Source: Trichopria drosophilae (taxonomy: Eukaryota > Arthropoda > Insecta > Hymenoptera > Diapriidae). From it: a stretch of 64,000 bases of DNA. The DNA lies in the NCBI GenBank assembly GCA_030407085.1, contig CM059585.1, positions 94,768,501 through 94,832,500 on the forward strand. Reading direction: 5' to 3'. Below are positions 34,826 through 46,646 of this stretch, one piece after another. Each line of letters starts with the position of its first letter. The stretch's first letter is position 1. Position numbers and translations under genes: made by a program. Under the pieces are notes generated by a model. That model was not told the DNA's origin. It worked only from the letters and a program-made list of their open reading frames with translations, and searched no databases.

Positions 34826-36290
34826 ATATATAAGATCATAATAATACAGATAGTAATTAGTAAAACACAGTAAACATGTAATATGCATCGAATAGTCTAT
34901 TAGAATACAAGTGCGTGAAGTAAGTGTTTTGCAACTTTTATTTATTAATACTTCGGCTGGCCTGTTGTCGGGGTCGAAGTTTTGAAAATGCTCATTTTCA
35001 ATTTTCATATATATAAGAAACACTATATTGTTGTAACATATCTATCGAAGCCACTTGGACCTAAATATGATTGGACCCCAAAATATCAATATAATTTTAT
35101 AATATAATTGAACGCTGTTAGTAAACAAACGAGTCTTAAGGAATAGCCGACTCTCCACTGGGTCGAAGTTTCTGAGCGAACGAAGCGAGCGAGGCACCAC
35201 GTCAACACTAGTTTTTTATTACATTCATAATTCTTAGCAAAATATATATATTTTAAAACAATATTAAGTATCAGGTAAATTAAGGTAAACTCATATTAAA
35301 TCGGAACGAAATGAAATAAACAATCTTTAAAACTAAAAACAATGTATTCTTTTTATGGAAAATGTTAATGTAATATTACTTTATGCAATACGTAAAATGA
35401 GAATTGAGGAGGTACTAAAGTGGTACTAAGAATTTATGTTAAATACCTTAAAATAAAAATGTCTATGTACATTTTTCAAAATTCGGGCTCTATATGGCTA
35501 ATTCTAAACATTATATGCGGTGAATTAATATAGTAATAATACTGAAGAAATTAATTCAGAACTGACTAATAATTATTGGAAATAAATAAAAATGACCTAT
35601 TTTCAAAAGTTGTTCAATTCTCAATTAATTTTGTTTCATATGATATATTTTAATATAAGAAGTAAATTATCACAAACTTACTACGATAATAAGTAAGTTA
35701 AGAAATATGGAAATATAGAGTTATATCCAATTTTTTCCAGTATTTCATCGCAATAGTATGCAATTTTGAAATCAGATTTTGAATCAATGTCCCCGAAATT
35801 CTCCAAGTAATGAAATTTCACGCAATTCCAGTAAAGTGCACCATTTTTGCTGTTATACATGGATTGGCCCTTAAATCAATTTCGATTTCATAATTAGAAT
35901 TTAAGAAAAACAAATCTCAAAATCGACTGTCCAGTAGATCGTACACAGAGTGAGTTGTACGTTGAATATCTACTTAACCTAATATAGTTCAAGTGAACTG
36001 AATTTGATTGTATACTGCATTTCCAAAAATTTATATTTGCTTTGACAACCTACCATTTCGGACGATGCTGCGATAGCTCTTTCGAAAACTGCTGATATAA
36101 TACTTAAAAAAAGTCATTTAACGTAATTTTTATCTACAATTATAATGAAAAATACCTATAAATTTATCATTTTTAAGGTAAACAATTTGTTCTCTTTATG
36201 AAATGAACCGCAAAAGTGATACAGATATCAATTTATGCCGGGAACTGACCAAATTCAATACTTCCTCCAGACCTATGGTCTGGGTTGAAG
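34010..36290. mobile_element. TIR element of about 2.3 kb, non-coding
   Basis: The left end (CTTCGACCCAGAC..GTCTGG..GAAGTATTGAATTTGGTCA, about 55 bp) is the reverse complement of the right end (36230-36290). The ends themselves contain a small CCAGAC/GTCTGG hairpin. Internal echoes of the end (GTATTGAATTTGGTCA at about 34491; GGGTCGAAGT at 34970 and 35160) suggest nested or duplicated copies. No transposase frame was found. It includes a TTTACGCC-type MITE fragment (34615-34660) and a long (AT)n tract. Confidence 0.5.
34743..34822. repeat. (AT)n microsatellite
   Basis: About 80 bp of uninterrupted AT dinucleotides. It generates Tyr/Ile-repeat ORFs that are not genes. Confidence 0.95.
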
Positions 36291-37253
36291 AAAAATCAGT
36301 TCGCTTGGGAGGTATTGAACCACGCACAGAATATTTGTTTGTTTTTTGACACTAAAATACCTAAAAACAACTTTTATAATATCTTCCATCAATTATCCAT
36401 TGACTGTTTAAATGTATTGAATTTGACTTAAACATCTCACCCAGTAAATCTAAACTACACTTGTTAATCACGAGATATAATATTGGTTTTGCTATTGATC
36501 ATGACCTTGTATAGTATGCCCTGGATTTGTATGATTAAAGTGTATCTAAAATTGACATTCAACGAAGAAATAGTTGGATCAAGCAATATATGTGGTTGAC
36601 ACCATAAATAACTGTATCTGCAATTCATGAAATTTATCTCGATCAAATCAGATGTGCTATTAAGTTTCCTAGTAATGATAAACACTAGTAATGATATTTT
36701 GAATTCAGATTGTGCACGCATTTCAATTTATATGGATTTTGAGCGAATTAGCATGCAAATAAGCAGCTTGTGCGAGTATCGCTGAATGGAATTCGGTGAA
36801 ATATGATATTATCTGCATATTGAAATTTCAGTATTACAAGAATTTAATAACTCTTGTTCCTACGCAATTTTATAAATTTCCTTCGTTGGTAATAAGAAGT
36901 ACAAAATACCTTTCAATATTACGATTTAAATTACATTCTATCATTTATATTGTATTAATAATCTGTTATAGTTTCATGCTTTATATTGCTAAAATCGTGA
37001 CGAGAAAATAACAAATTATGGGTCGATAGTATTCAATTTATTGCTAAATATGTATTTCATTATCACAAAATAAATTCTAGAAAATTGCACTTGCATTTGC
37101 AAATGATGCTTCATCAAAATGGTGAACATGCTTTTGCCAATTTTTATATTTTTGAATATGTGCTGTGCATATGTATTGTCATAACATGTTTATTAAGATA
37201 TTCTTTCAATGAATAGGATATGCTTAAAATTATATTATCATTCTTTCCCCATT
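36291..37253. other. Unassigned AT-rich sequence
   Basis: No recognised feature. Confidence 0.4.
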
Positions 37254-37588
37254 AAGTGTCCGCTGGTAAGGTAGGAAATTTCACTGAAAAACGTAAATTA
37301 AAGAGGATTGAATACAATTTTTTTAATTCAGGCTATGTAAAGGCAATTCTAAGCAGTTTAAACAGTTTCTTAAAAAACACCAAAGATATTAATTGAAACG
37401 AAATAAGTGATTTTCATTTATTTCCGAAAATTCGCGGTCCGTTTTCAATTAATTTCTTTGGCATCTTTAGGATACCGTCTATAGTAATTAAAATTGCCCT
37501 TACAGAGCCAGAATTTTTAAAAATCGATTGAGTCATTTATTATCACCTTTTTTTTGGTAAATTGTCCTACCTTACCAACGGACCACTT
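37254..37588. mobile_element. MITE with TIR AAGTGTCCGCTGGTAAGGTA
   Basis: The left end AAGTG-TCCGCTGGTAAGGTAG and right end CTACCTTACCAACGGACCACTT are complementary over about 23 bp with small differences. There is no ORF. CCCCATTAA occurs just outside both ends (37247 and 37594) but does not abut the TIRs. Confidence 0.5.
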
Positions 37589-37799
37589 TAGAACCCCATT
37601 AAAGAGACATTATTACAGACACTACTTGTGGTTTCTTCCACTCTTCGAGTACCAAGGAGCAAGACATCGAAATTCAATCTTAGAAAGATCGTGTCTGCTC
37701 CGTTGCGTTTTATCGAGAGGGTTAAGGAGTATTATCGTTGTCGGTCATTTCCTATTAATGGCTCCTAAATATTAAAAACGTATTACAAATTTGCGATGG

Positions 37800-38179
37800 C
37801 TAGAATAATCTGAATTATAAGTTAATGTTTAATTTTTAGTGCGATTTTAATGTTTTGTAATTTTATGTGATACTTTTGTGATCTATCTACATTGTCTGCG
37901 TTCTTATATTACTTTTTCTTAACTGTATTTTACTGCGACTCTTCTATATTTTTTAATGTATGTTTTTGTATTTTTTTACTTTATCTTGATCGAATTCGTC
38001 ATTTGTTTGTATCATTTTTTTTTGTTATATAGTTTTAGCGGGTCAGTCTGTAAAACAGCAATATTTTTATGCTGTGACTCGCCCTTTGGCATTGTACGAA
38101 TCATTTTTGTTTCTATATTTGTATCCTTATGTATCTTATTGCCAATAAAGTCGATTATTATTATTATTATTATTATTAC
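37800..38179 (+). mobile_element. LINE 3' end with (ATT)n tail
   Basis: The stretch ends TTATTGCCAATAAAGTCGA followed by about eight ATT units (to 38179). A poly(A)-signal-containing UTR plus a trinucleotide tail is typical of several insect LINEs. No coding part is recognisable; the 5' limit is uncertain. Confidence 0.45.
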
Positions 38180-38689
38180 TTGACTTTAAAATGAATATTA
38201 TGTGGTCATATTAAAATTTAATTTTTTTAAAATATAATTCGCTGGTTCTAATTTTCATTGCGCTGATATGGTATTATTCAATATTATACTGGACTAGTAT
38301 AACCACAGAATATTGCAATTTACGTTCTAATCGGAGGCGGAATATAAATCACTGATAGCATTATGTTGTTAATGACATACACAATATTATACAAAATTAT
38401 TATTGTTAATTTCGTTCAAATAATTATGGTTCGCATTAAAGCTTAGAAGCAATTTGCAGCAGATAATATGTATTGTTAGCCATGGATGTCCTGTTTCATA
38501 CAAATTTATGTATAGTTTCATACAATTGTTTGTTTGACATATTATTAAATAGGGAATTTTATTGATAAGGAAGAATGAGCAACATACCTGCCAAACGGAA
38601 TTCCATAAACAATCTGATTTTTTCTCCAAAAATCAGTTATTATTATTACTATCTGTTATTATTAATTGTGTTAATTATGTTTTTTTAAC
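38180..38689. other. Unassigned AT-rich sequence
   Basis: No recognised feature. Confidence 0.4.
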
Positions 38690-38857
38690 TCCGTGCGCTA
38701 AGTGCTCACTTAGCACACTGTTTTCCGTGTGCAAAGTAGAACATTCGTGCACCGTGCGCTAAGTAGTTACTTAAGTAAACACTTAGCGTACGGTGCACGA
38801 ATGTTCTAAATTGCACGGAAAACAGTATGCTAAGTAAGCACCTAGCTCACACGTTAA
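38690..38857. repeat. Foldback element with CTTAGCGCAC-type motifs
   Basis: The left arm (CCGTGCGCTAAGTGCTCACT..GTTTTCCGTG..AGAACATTCGTGCACCG) pairs with the right arm over about 80 bp per side, centred near 38774. The motif CGCTAAGT/ACTTAGCG recurs six or more times. Confidence 0.6.
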
Positions 38858-39473
38858 AAAAAATGGTATACGATACGCGTGCGCGTAGGCGCGAATCACC
38901 TACTTAGCGCACTTGTATCGTAATGTACTATTATTTAACGATTGGCACACTTTTCCTATTTATTGATTTTCAAACTGAGCCAATTTCGACGATTTTATTA
39001 TATTATGATTAGTTTTAGATAATTCGTTTATAATTGGTTTTTAAGTAATTCGCTTATAGTTCTTTAACATCAATTTTCTTTAATCCGAGTTTTAAGTATA
39101 AGTCTAATTTTCTTGTACTACGTGGGTGATTTTTACTTCTTGTTCTTGATTGCACGTATTTTTATACAATATAATATATGATACAACAAATAGGATTGTA
39201 GCATCTGACGTCACCTATCGGTTGCATTCATTCGACTGAATGTACTAGGAAAGTTTTGGAAAATCCATGGACGCGATGCTGGCTGCATTCAAATAGAGGC
39301 ATGCAGAACTTATAAGCAATACATAATCCACAGTGTTACTTTATATTCTAGTTAAACACCACGTGATATGAAACTCTTGCCATCATTGACATGAAATTAT
39401 ACAGTCCAGTCATGTACTTGCAATTTAGAAATTTCTACCCAGTTTCTGCATATGAAAATAGAAGTATGTACGT
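38858..39473. other. Unassigned AT-rich sequence
   Basis: No recognised feature. Confidence 0.4.
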
Positions 39474-39637
39474 TGTAACGGAATACGTCACTAATCTAAC
39501 CCCCACCCTATTTAAATTATAAGATTCCGCCATAAAAAATCTTCCGAGTTAGTGCTTAAGTGTGACCAGGCAAGAGGTCCAGAAGAGATACCAGCCTACT
39601 AGGACGCGGACAACTGGAAAATTCCAATAAAGCCGCG
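39474..39637 (+). repeat. Possible LTR fragment
   Basis: Begins TGTAACGGAATACGTCAC, with a TATTTAAATTATAAGA box and AATAAAGCCGCGCA near the end, followed by TGGCAACATCGGTGACC where a PBS would sit. The start TGTAACGG resembles that of the retrozyme-like LTR. No second LTR or internal proteins are seen, so this is tentative. Confidence 0.3.
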
Positions 39638-39799
39638 CAGTGGCAACATCGGTGACCTCTTCTAAACCCAAGATCACGTGGATAAAAAACCCTGAGGATA
39701 GAGCATCATCTGCAAATTTACTATCCCAATTCTTATGCTTTCCTTTACATATTGCAATTCCAGCAATTGAACAGAATTACCGACTGCTCGTGAAAGCAT

Positions 39800-40640
39800 C
39801 TGTTTGTGCACGAATATTTTCGTCGTAACACACTCGATGTGCGAGTCCCCGCCCCCTCTGTCGCCCCTTCGGCGATCTCGTTTCGACGCACGAACCATCC
39901 CCTCCCCCCTCGCCCCGCTGGATCTTTCAATGATTTTCGTTTCCTCTCCCCACCACGGCTACGCATCCGCCAGCCGTCCAAATCTTTCGAACGTCAAATG
40001 GACGTTACTTGCCGCGCGCCCGCGCGTCGACCACCCCTTGGCTCGCCTGTATCGCGCAGCCCCCCACCAACACTCGTCTTTCTTCATCGGACTCATGCAG
40101 CCTTCGCTGCGTCCGCCTCACTTTCTCCCCCTCTTCTCTTACGTGCATCCATGCATGTTCGGCGACTTGAGTTTCCGCCACCATTTCGTGCCCGAGTCGT
40201 CCCTCGGCAAAACTCAACGGCAGACCTTATGCCGCGTTCTCCGCTGGTTGCAGTCCAAACAGCACCTGTTTTCATAAGAAAAGAGACGATATCCCGTTCG
40301 TTTGTCTCCAGGACACGGAAATCTCCGCCGTCCCTCTTCGTTGCTCTGAGACGTTTCCACATATACTTTCTCCCTTACAGCAATGACATGGCGCTGGCGC
40401 TGGTGCGCCTCTACATGCGCAGAAGAGGTGCAACGGCGCCCTGGCAGCGCAGCATAGAAAGTTGGAAACAACGGGCCGAGTTCCAAGCTTGGAGCTGCAT
40501 GTGTCGCCGCAATGGGGCGCATGCGCTCCAAATTCAAATAAGGGGCGGGCTGTCAAACTCAAGTCGAGCAATGACATTCAAATGTTTGATAGTTCCCGTC
40601 CCGATTCTTAAGAAAAAAGGAACTCGGCGACATGAATGGA
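39800..40640. other. GC-rich island open in several frames on both strands
   Basis: A sharply GC- and CpG-rich block in an AT-rich region. Plus-strand frames of 279 codons (39806-40645) and 157 codons, and several minus-strand frames, are open together, which points to a low stop-codon density rather than coding. The products are Arg/Ser/Pro-rich with no domain recognised. It could be a CpG-island promoter or 5' exon of a host gene outside the window, or part of an LTR element starting at 39474. Confidence 0.3.
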
Positions 40641-40644
40641 CATA

Positions 40645-40685
40645 GGGATACTTACCGAGGTATTATAAGACCTGGTAAGTATCCC
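40645..40685 (+). promoter_or_regulatory. Hairpin masking a consensus 5' splice site
   Basis: GGGATACTTACC (40645-40656) and GGTAAGTATCCC (40674-40685) form a perfect 12-bp stem with a 17-nt loop. The 3' strand is a consensus 5' splice site (CTG|GTAAGTAT); the 5' strand contains ATACTTACC, the sequence at the 5' end of U1 snRNA that recognises such sites. A pyrimidine-rich stretch follows. Confidence 0.45.
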
Positions 40686-40689
40686 TCAA

Positions 40690-41182
40690 ACTCTCTTCTT
40701 TTCTGGACTCTCTTGCATTTGGACTCTTCTTCTTCTTTCTGGACTTCCTGCTGGCATCTTCGCCTAGACGACTCGCTGCCTCATCTACGGAGACCCTGGC
40801 TGCTCCGAAATCAAAGTGGGCCCACGAAACTCCACAGCCAGCAACAATTGATCATTCATGGAGGCGGCGAGGATTAATTGATGACAAGGAAGATCTCACG
40901 ATTTGACGACGGCACTCCATTCGTCCTATTATAAATTACCACGAGGCTGCTGGTCCTCTCCTTCGGTGTCGCGAGGGAGTGCGACATCAAGACGTGATTC
41001 ACCAGGTGACAGCAGCCGTTTTCTCAAATTAATCGAGACGGATGGAGCACAACCCGAATAAGAAGAAAATGGACGCCGTAGGAAACAATAAGTGACGTAA
41101 GCCTCTTTCTCTCCCGTCCGTAAATAATAAAAATAATATTTGTCTGTGAATTTTCTTTATATATACGTGTATGAGATTTATA
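40690..41182. other. Unassigned sequence downstream of the GC-rich island
   Basis: Pyrimidine-rich at first, then of mixed composition. No gene recognised. Confidence 0.3.
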
Positions 41183-41184
41183 TA

Positions 41185-41919
41185 CAGGGTCATCGAAAAG
41201 TATCGGACCCCCCTAATATCTTCAGTTAGAATGAACTTAGGTGAAAATGTCCAATAGCAAAGTTGTATGGTTTCAAGCGGGGAGTAAGATGATGACCTTG
41301 ACTTTGACCTTGACCATGTCCTTCAAGGTCATTTAAAGGTCAATCTTATTTTTTTAAATAGAACCCCCTACATTTTATTGCATATTCTTATAGCTTATCT
41401 CGAGAGCTTTCCAAAACACTATAATAAAATATTTTTTTATTAAGTACTTTTTGAGTTATAAAGGTTTGAAGTTAACAATTTGTTAAGTGGTGTGCGAGTC
41501 CGATTAATGTATTTTCATTAAACCAATTAATTGGTCTCATTATTCCGCGCACAAAAGTATTAAGATTATGATTACTGAAAACTAAATAATATTTTACAAG
41601 ATATTCTACATTTTGTGTCAAAAAATTGTTAACTTCAAACCTTTATAACTCAAAAAGTACTTAATAAAAAAATATTTTATTATAGTGTTTTGGAAAGCTC
41701 TCGAGATAAGCTATAAGAATATGCAATAAAATGTAGGGGGTTCTATTTAAAAAAATAAGATTGACCTTGAAATTACCTTGAAGGACATGGTCAAGGTCAA
41801 AGTCAAGGTCATCATCTTACTCCCCGCTTGAAACCATACAACTTTGCTATTGGACATTTTCTCCTAAGTGCATTGTAACTGAAGATATTAGGGGGGTCCG
41901 ATACTTGTCGATGACCCTG
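41185..41919. mobile_element. Foldback MITE, TA-flanked, ends CAGGGTCATCGA
   Basis: CAGGGTCATCGAAAAGTATC at the left and its complement ending ACCCTG at the right are flanked by TA (41183-41184, 41920-41921). The arms are about 290 bp each and nearly identical, with a spacer of about 150 bp. The ends and TA target fit a Tc1/mariner-type non-autonomous element. Each arm contains clusters of TCAAGGTCA / TGACCTTGA. Confidence 0.75.
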
Positions 41920-41921
41920 TA

Positions 41922-42367
41922 TATATATTTATGTATGTGTTCGTATGCAAAGTATGTGTGCTCGCGTTTTCGTGTCGTTAAATTAATTTATTCCGCGTTA
42001 ATTTATTTCGGCACTTGACGATATGACTAATTTTATATATATATTGACTCACACGACGTACCAATGACTCGGTGACTTTAATTTTTATTTGAGGACTTAT
42101 ATTATTTTATTCGCGAAATGACTCCGAGAATGTTGGTATGTGCATGATCTATTACTTTAATAATGAATTTAATTATTTGTAAGATTCAAATTATGAAATA
42201 TATAATAATTGAATGACTAATATAAAGATAATTATGACTCTTTATTTCAGCACCCAATGATTCCAGTCTATAATTTATTTATTTATGATATTGACTAATG
42301 CTTTGACTATAATTTGTATATGTGTGGACGATTCTATGAATATCTGACAAACCAGACTCTGAATCGT
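41922..42367. other. Unassigned AT-rich sequence
   Basis: No recognised feature. Confidence 0.4.
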
Positions 42368-43660
42368 TTCAGCTTCCTCTATTTTCACTGCACCAAACCA
42401 CTGTGAGAAGTATTGTAATATTTGTATATGGGCAAATCTGCGAAACCTTTAAATTTCGTGTCACTGTGTATTTTTGAGCATTTTTATTTTATTTTTCTGC
42501 GTTTAAACTGGTCAACATTGTTAAGTATAGTCCAAATATATCGACCAATATATGTAATGCATCATTGATGAGATAAAATTACGAAATTTATACCTTTGAA
42601 ACTGAAAAATATGTCAAAAACGCCTAAAATAAAGTCTCCCTACAGTAATTTTTATTCATGTTTGCTCCTGTAGCGATTTTAGCGTTTCTTTAATCTGTCT
42701 GGATTTTTTACACGTACTGATAGAAAAAAAAAAAAACAAAGAATTTGCACTCTTATAGAGCTATGTCACTCTTCAGCGTTGCTTAAAAAATGAAGCACAC
42801 TGCGTCATTTGTTACCTATTAATCTACGAGTATATGACAACATATAAAAATTCCAATAATGTGCTTATCACATAAAACTTTTTTGATTTTATGACTCCAA
42901 ATTCAAAGGTTTCGCAAATTTGCCCATGTATCATTACGAAAATTACGTTTTAACTTATAAACTCGGGATGGGGCAGGTTGGCGGGTTTTGCGTGGGGCAC
43001 ATTGGCGGTGTCAGTATTGCATGTAAAATATATTCTTATTGCAGAGAATGGTTCGAAACTAATAGAGCAGGCAAAGAGGCGACAGAAAAAATCCTAAATT
43101 ATAAAGAAACATTTAAGAAAATAGTTATATATTAATTTGATACAAAAATTGTTCAAAAATATTGTTTAATGGATGAAAGTAATGACAAATAATAATATAT
43201 AATATAGTATAAAATTGTTTTTTGTGTAAAAGTGCGAAATATACATTTTATGTATAAAGTCGACAATAGCCACAAGAGTGGCGGTATTCATACAAAAAAC
43301 GTTAACGTATTTTTATTGCAAGAAACGAAATTAAGCGAAAGCCAGAGATTTGATTTACTTATTACATCTTGCCGGAGTATTGTGAATTTACTTATTCAAT
43401 AAAACACAAGTTTTTATCAACCGCCAATTAGCCCCATTGCACCCGCCAATGTGCCACACGTGTGGTGTTGGCGGTTTTTGATTTACCGATTATTTGGTCA
43501 TTTTCTCTCTTTTTAACAATATTTATGAAATATTACAAAAGGCATTTTATTGCTGGACTTTATACCTTCAAAATTGTATATTATATTAATTGAATTATAC
43601 TGTATACCATTTTATAGAAATAGATTAACAATTTTACCGCCAACTAGCCCCAGTCTCCCC
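42368..43660. mobile_element. TA-flanked TIR element, 5'-truncated copy 1
   Basis: Homologous to 57600-58862 but lacking the left terminus. It shares AGCTTCCTCT..TTCACTGCAC, the internal TTGGCGGGTTTTGC / GGGGCACATTGGCGGTGTC blocks and the right end CCGCCAACTAGCCCCAGTCT then CCCC, followed by TA (43661). A conserved stretch with TTGCAG|AGAATGG followed by an open frame (REWFETNRAGKEATEKILNY, stop at 43135) looks like the last exon of a lost transposase. Confidence 0.6.
42429..42926. mobile_element. MITE nested in copy 1
   Basis: TIRs TGGGCAAATCTGCGAAACCT and its partner AGGTTTCGCAAATTTGCCCA. Copy 2 lacks this 498-bp segment (empty site near 57678), proving insertion. Confidence 0.7.
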
Positions 43661-43662
43661 TA

Positions 43663-44329
43663 ATTGGTGGATAATGGCAATAAAGCAAAAAATCAAGAAA
43701 TGTCTAACCTATGTAATGAGCGGTTTTCCGTATGTAAATAAAATCGAAAGAGAAAGAATAATGATAATTATTTATAAGACGTTTCGAGTCAGGGATTTCT
43801 GTACCGCCGTCACGTAGAAAAGTAATCAATCACGTGCAAAGTATGATATATCTTGGAAGAACCGAATCTCACCGTGGACACCAAATGGTGTTGGGTCATT
43901 CGAGTAGTTCGGTACCACACGGAAGATGTGCCCAGTGGCGAAACTTTTGGGTGAAGGTGCCTGCAAATTGTATACGTTGGTGGGCGTAGTCGTAGGCAGT
44001 ATCGACGTAGCCAGTATAAACGTTTCCTTCTTTCGAATGCGTCAATTTTCGGGCAGAAAAATTTGCATGTTGGTTCCATTAGTGAAGTAAATCGTTCTCG
44101 ATCTCGAGTCGAAGCAAGTCGTTCGCTCAGATAGCCGGCAAACCGAGGAACATCTTCCATTTTGACGAGGTACAACATGTGCTCGGGCGAACGCGATCAG
44201 TTCCAGTGAGTCAACTTCCATCCAAATTTCCTGTGAGTATCGAGACTTTTGAGCATCCGAGAAAACAGTGGTGTGGTTCAACGTTGCACGTGCCGTGGAG
44301 AACCTAGTGCAGGCGGCCATTACACGCGA
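43663..44329 (-). other. Unassigned stretch with overlapping minus-strand frames
   Basis: Two minus-strand frames (43810-44178 and 44042-44353) overlap in a moderately CpG-rich stretch. Neither matches a family I recognise. It could be an old exon; support is weak. Confidence 0.2.
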
Positions 44330-44381
44330 CATACCGCGCAAATTCGAAATCACTTAAGTGATTTCGAATTTGCGCGGTATG
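44330..44381. repeat. 52-bp perfect palindrome
   Basis: CATACCGCGCAAATTCGAAA + TCACTT is followed immediately by its exact reverse complement, with no spacer; the centre is 44355/44356. It is either a cruciform-forming site, the junction of two inverted element ends, or an assembly artefact. Confidence 0.9.
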
Positions 44382-45459
44382 TGGATACTTAATAGAATTA
44401 TATTGTGTTAATACGTCGATTATCCGTTTCTTGCGTTAAATTTATTAATATATATTTCACGTCAGCTGTCTATCTGATAAGATGTATATATATTCAAATT
44501 TGACAAGTAAAGAGAATTTTACACCTAGAAGAAAATAGTAAAATCTACTAATCCTAAACGTGATAATCATTCGTGTACTCGAAATGACGCCAAGGATAAC
44601 TATCGCAACATACAAGATTCTGTGTAAAATTTTCAGTAATTTTCAGCTTGCACCCGATTTGTTTCCACTTGCGAATAAAATTCAACAAATTTTAATACGA
44701 AATTAAACGTTCTTAAATTCTTTTTGGGCACTTTCTTTGAAATTATACCTTCTAACCTTTAAAATTTGCCAAATTCCATTCAAAAGCGGGAATAAATTGA
44801 ATAGTAAGTAATAAATTTGACTATTGTTTTAGTTATTTAAACATGATCCTATAAGTATCTTAAATTAAGACACCTGATTTTGTGTAGTGTAATGAATTAC
44901 GTAATACGTAATGGACTTAGTTGCAATTACAGTATATAGAACTGTCTGATTTAAAAAAAATGATTTGTACTCTTTTCACAATTAATTTTATTCATATTCC
45001 TAATAAGATTAATGAACAACTAGGAAATTTACAACGTTTCTATAAACAAATTTTAATATTTTTCCTATTATCAGATTTCAAGCGAAATTGTACCCTTCGA
45101 GATAGATAGACTTTAAGTAGTACAGTAAACTTGTAGCATTTTATTATCTACTTTCTTAAACAAAATATACTATCACGTTTTCTCCGTTCATATTTAACAT
45201 CATACAATTAAAGGATATTTAATATTATGAAGTAATGTTCTTACTTTCCTGTCACAAGCAGATCAATTCGATACTAACACGTTTAACACCCATATTCATA
45301 ATTATTTTAATTTACTGTGAGTCAAGATAAGAAAAGATCACGAAAACGATTGCTAACAGAAGTTCGAATGAAACGAACTGTTAAACTAAATTCCGGATCG
45401 AGCCCACTAGGCTAAATGTTTCTTAGTGTCATGATTAAGGCCCTATAATATTAGCTTTC
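44382..45459. other. Unassigned AT-rich sequence
   Basis: No recognised feature. Confidence 0.4.
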
Positions 45460-45885
45460 AAAATAGTTATTTTCGAGTTTACGCCTGCAGGCAATTCTAA
45501 TGCCGGAGGGACGCGCGGCGAAGCCGGCCCGAGGGTATTGAGTATTGCCGGAGGGTGTAAAGTCTTACGCCCCACGTGCGAACATTATTTTTCTCATACG
45601 TAGGCGGAAAGACATACCTCTTTGCGCATCGATTTGCAGGAGTAAAACCGACTTTCACGTCTATTGGACGTTAAGTGAAACGTAGGGCAAGAAAAGTTAC
45701 AACCGTCGGCGATCAACGGCTCGAGGGCCGGCTTCGCCGGGCCGAGAATCGTTCCAATCGCCGGCGGGGGTAACTTTATGCTCTAGGGTTCACTTTACAT
45801 CTAGTAGGCGTAAAAGTCAACTTTACGCCCGCAATAAGAGGCGCAAAGACGCTCTTTACGCCTACTATGACGAAAAACAAATAGT
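45460..45885. mobile_element. Hairpin MITE rich in TTTACGCC, copy 2
   Basis: The right end CTTTACGCCTACTATGACGA matches the left end of 20725-20895 reversed, and the left end AATAGTTATTTTCGAGTTTA with CGCC matches its other end. The longer interior has two GC-rich complementary blocks (GGCGAAGCCGGCCCGAG / CTCGAGGGCCGGCTTCGCC). Confidence 0.55.
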
Positions 45886-45959
45886 AATAACCTAAATCAC
45901 GGACGGGCTTCTTAAATTCGGGGACTAAATGATTTCGACTATCATTAATATTATGCTAT

Positions 45960-46642
45960 ATCATTGTAAGCGTGTTTCCGATAGAAGTTTCCAGGTGCTT
46001 CGAGAAGAGCCCCGATAATTCGTGGAGGGGGCAACGCGATCGCGCCACGCGGCGGCGGCGCTGCCTTACCGACGATACACTCTCGGTCAGACCGGCGCGC
46101 GGAAAAGAAGTGTTCGTCGCTTACGAGAGATTCGTAATTATGTACGACCGCCCTTTCAATAAAGATTAACTTTTTTTCTTGCAGTTATTGCTTATTTCCT
46201 ACATCATTCAAAATTGTATGTATGTTTGTTAAAAATAATTATTAGCAATCGCTTAACATTTGAGGGAAAATGGAAACGAAACGATGTTTTAGACGTGGAA
46301 TTGCCAAAAATTGATTTATTAAAAGTAACTTTACTAAATAAAGAAAGTGATTCTAAAATGTTTGTAAATTAATGGACAAGAAAGAGGGTGGCACAATAAC
46401 TGTTCAGACAGTGTTAAATGCAGTGATCAGTTTGGAATGAATAGCATTTAATTCACGCACTAAAGTAATAAATATATAAAAAATGTTGGTTACGATTGAT
46501 TCGAAACTGGAGCAGATTTTTTTAAGTATTTTATCATTCACTTTTAACAAACATAACCACTTTTAAACGCCGATAACTTTGTATTTATATAAAAAGTTAC
46601 AAAATAAGAAGTAAATTTATATTATATTTCTATAATTATTTA
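45960..46642. other. Unassigned; possible LTR end at 45965-46200
   Basis: A CpG-rich stretch starting TGTAAGCG ends with CAATAAAG and then TTTTTTTCTTGCAG, which resembles the U5/poly(A) part of an LTR or a 3' splice site. Only one copy exists here, so it cannot be confirmed. The rest is AT-rich. Confidence 0.2.
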
Positions 46643-46646
46643 TTAA

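Noticed and set aside
34630..35023. Tyr/Ile-repeat ORFs
   Set aside because: They are translations of an (AT)n microsatellite.
39806..40645. 279-codon ORF as a host gene
   Set aside because: Several frames on both strands are open together in a GC-rich block; no domain or codon signal could be recognised. Kept only as an island.
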